Shown here: in pieces, positions 28,553-29,116 of the stretch
How positions within the stretch are numbered: position 1 is the stretch's first letter
Layout: each line of letters begins with the position of its first letter
IMG/VR virus record: IMGVR_UViG_3300028800_000264
Span: 1-29,116 of that record
DNA length: 29,116 nucleotides
Source: a virus
Strand: one strand, 5' to 3'
Position numbers and translations under genes: made by a program
Notes under the pieces: model-generated
Databases searched by the model: none
Told to the model about the DNA's origin: nothing
The model's input: the letters and a program-made list of their open reading frames with translations, nothing else

Positions 28553-29116
28553 TTACTTCCATTTGTCTAAAATTTCGGGCAATATCTGATCGTAAAATGT
28601 CTGTTCAGCCCAATCTGCCGCTTTATCCATGATTTTTTGAGCTTCCAATCCTGGATGTATCCATTTGTCGCCACTTTCGGGGTTGTTAGATACCGTTCTA
28701 AAAGTCATAATATCTCTACGAACATTACCATTTTTTGCAGATTGATATACAGAAACTCGTTGCAAAGATGGAGTATTGCCTTTACCAGGAATATCGCTCG
28801 GTAGATTTAGTGAATGAAGTTTCCCAAGTCGAGGCTTTCCATCTGCACCATATTCTATTTTCTTAAACGGAATTTTCTTTTTTTTCAACTCTACGCGTAA
28901 TTTATTTACAATATCTTTAGCCGATTCAGTCATTTGAGATGGTGCTGCACCGTGTTCAAAAGGAATAACTTTATACTTATATCCCTTTTTAGATACTTCA
29001 CCATTTTTCAATAACCCTGGCTTCATATCAAAAGAAGCAGGCAATCCTTCTTCTATAAAGAGAGCTTTTTGATCTAGACTTATTACCCATATACCATCTG
29101 CAATTTGTTCTGGACT
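28553..29116 (-). CDS. Putative HK97 gp10-like neck or tail protein, N-terminus outside window
   Basis: The frame is open to the right edge (187 residues visible), so the true start lies beyond it; a TTG at 29042-29044 is internal. The sequence WVISLDQKALFIEEGLPASF is followed by DMKPGLL, KKGYKYKVIPFEHG and WIHPGLEAQKIMDKAADWAE. The E-E-G...D-M-K-P...W-x-H-P-G order is typical of HK97 gp10-like tail-connector proteins. It overlaps no neighbour; its stop is one base before the next ATG. Confidence 0.6.
   Translation of the reverse strand, partial: SPEQIADGIWVISLDQKALFIEEGLPASFDMKPGLLKNGEVSKKGYKYKVIPFEHGAAPSQMTESAKDIVNKLRVELKKKKIPFKKIEYGADGKPRLGKLHSLNLPSDIPGKGNTPSLQRVSVYQSAKNGNVRRDIMTFRTVSNNPESGDKWIHPGLEAQKIMDKAADWAEQTFYDQILPEILDKWK

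Noticed and set aside
1-29116. tRNA genes, integrase, transposase or attachment sites
   Set aside because: I saw no cloverleaf-like sequence, no recombinase or transposase motif and no flanking direct repeats. A dedicated tRNA scan would be needed to exclude tRNAs fully.

Overview
The window is a piece of the genome of a contractile-tailed (myovirus-type) bacteriophage. It carries a large tail sheath gene next to a tail tube gene, a run of neck and connector-like genes, two long repetitive fibre-like proteins, two candidate tail assembly chaperones, and many short, tightly packed genes of unknown function. A Gram-negative host is likely: two genes encode lipoproteins with lipoboxes, one encodes a signal-peptide protein that looks like a small outer-membrane barrel, and several encode inner-membrane or exported proteins of the kind found around lysis cassettes. 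The host cannot be named from the sequence. Both ends of the window cut through genes.

Layout. At the left edge (3-518, +) is the end of a PA14-like adhesin. From about 600 to 5300 (+) runs a dense string of roughly 18 very small genes, mostly linked by ATGA or TAATG stop-start overlaps. It includes a stand-alone PhaR-type DNA-binding domain, a cyclic-phosphate-processing receiver-like protein, a KOW-like protein and several short membrane proteins. A minus-strand pair (5309-6241) looks like tail assembly chaperones stranded away from the main tail block. From 6474 to 9901 (+) lies a second block of small genes with zinc-ribbon and coiled-coil proteins, including a tandem family of three. From 9903 to 11460 is a cluster of membrane and coiled-coil proteins that may be the lysis region. 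From 11457 to 14016 (+) come a GIY-YIG/HTH fusion, a lipoprotein, a type 2 peptidyl-tRNA hydrolase, an exported barrel-like protein and a cupin-like protein.

From 14018 to the right edge everything is on the minus strand and structural. In transcription order: a partial tail/neck protein, a 339-aa neck-like protein, a 131-aa protein, a 576-aa low-complexity protein, a 99-aa protein, the sheath, the tube, a DUF1617-like protein, a 287-aa structural protein, a short coiled coil, two repeat-rich fibre-like proteins (650 and 904 aa), a 226-aa structural protein and a YiiX-like (permuted NlpC/P60) protein. Capsid, terminase, tape measure, baseplate, endolysin and replication genes are not in the window.

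The most striking observation is inside the sheath. Residues about 185-391 form an ice-binding-protein-type (DUF3494) domain inserted in a loop of a sheath subdomain, and its two halves are in swapped order, so it is circularly permuted. Other points worth following up are the PhaR-type domain, a duplicated 21-nt leader preceded by bulged hairpins, a recurrent TGATATAA promoter-like element, and two fibre genes sharing one repeat family.
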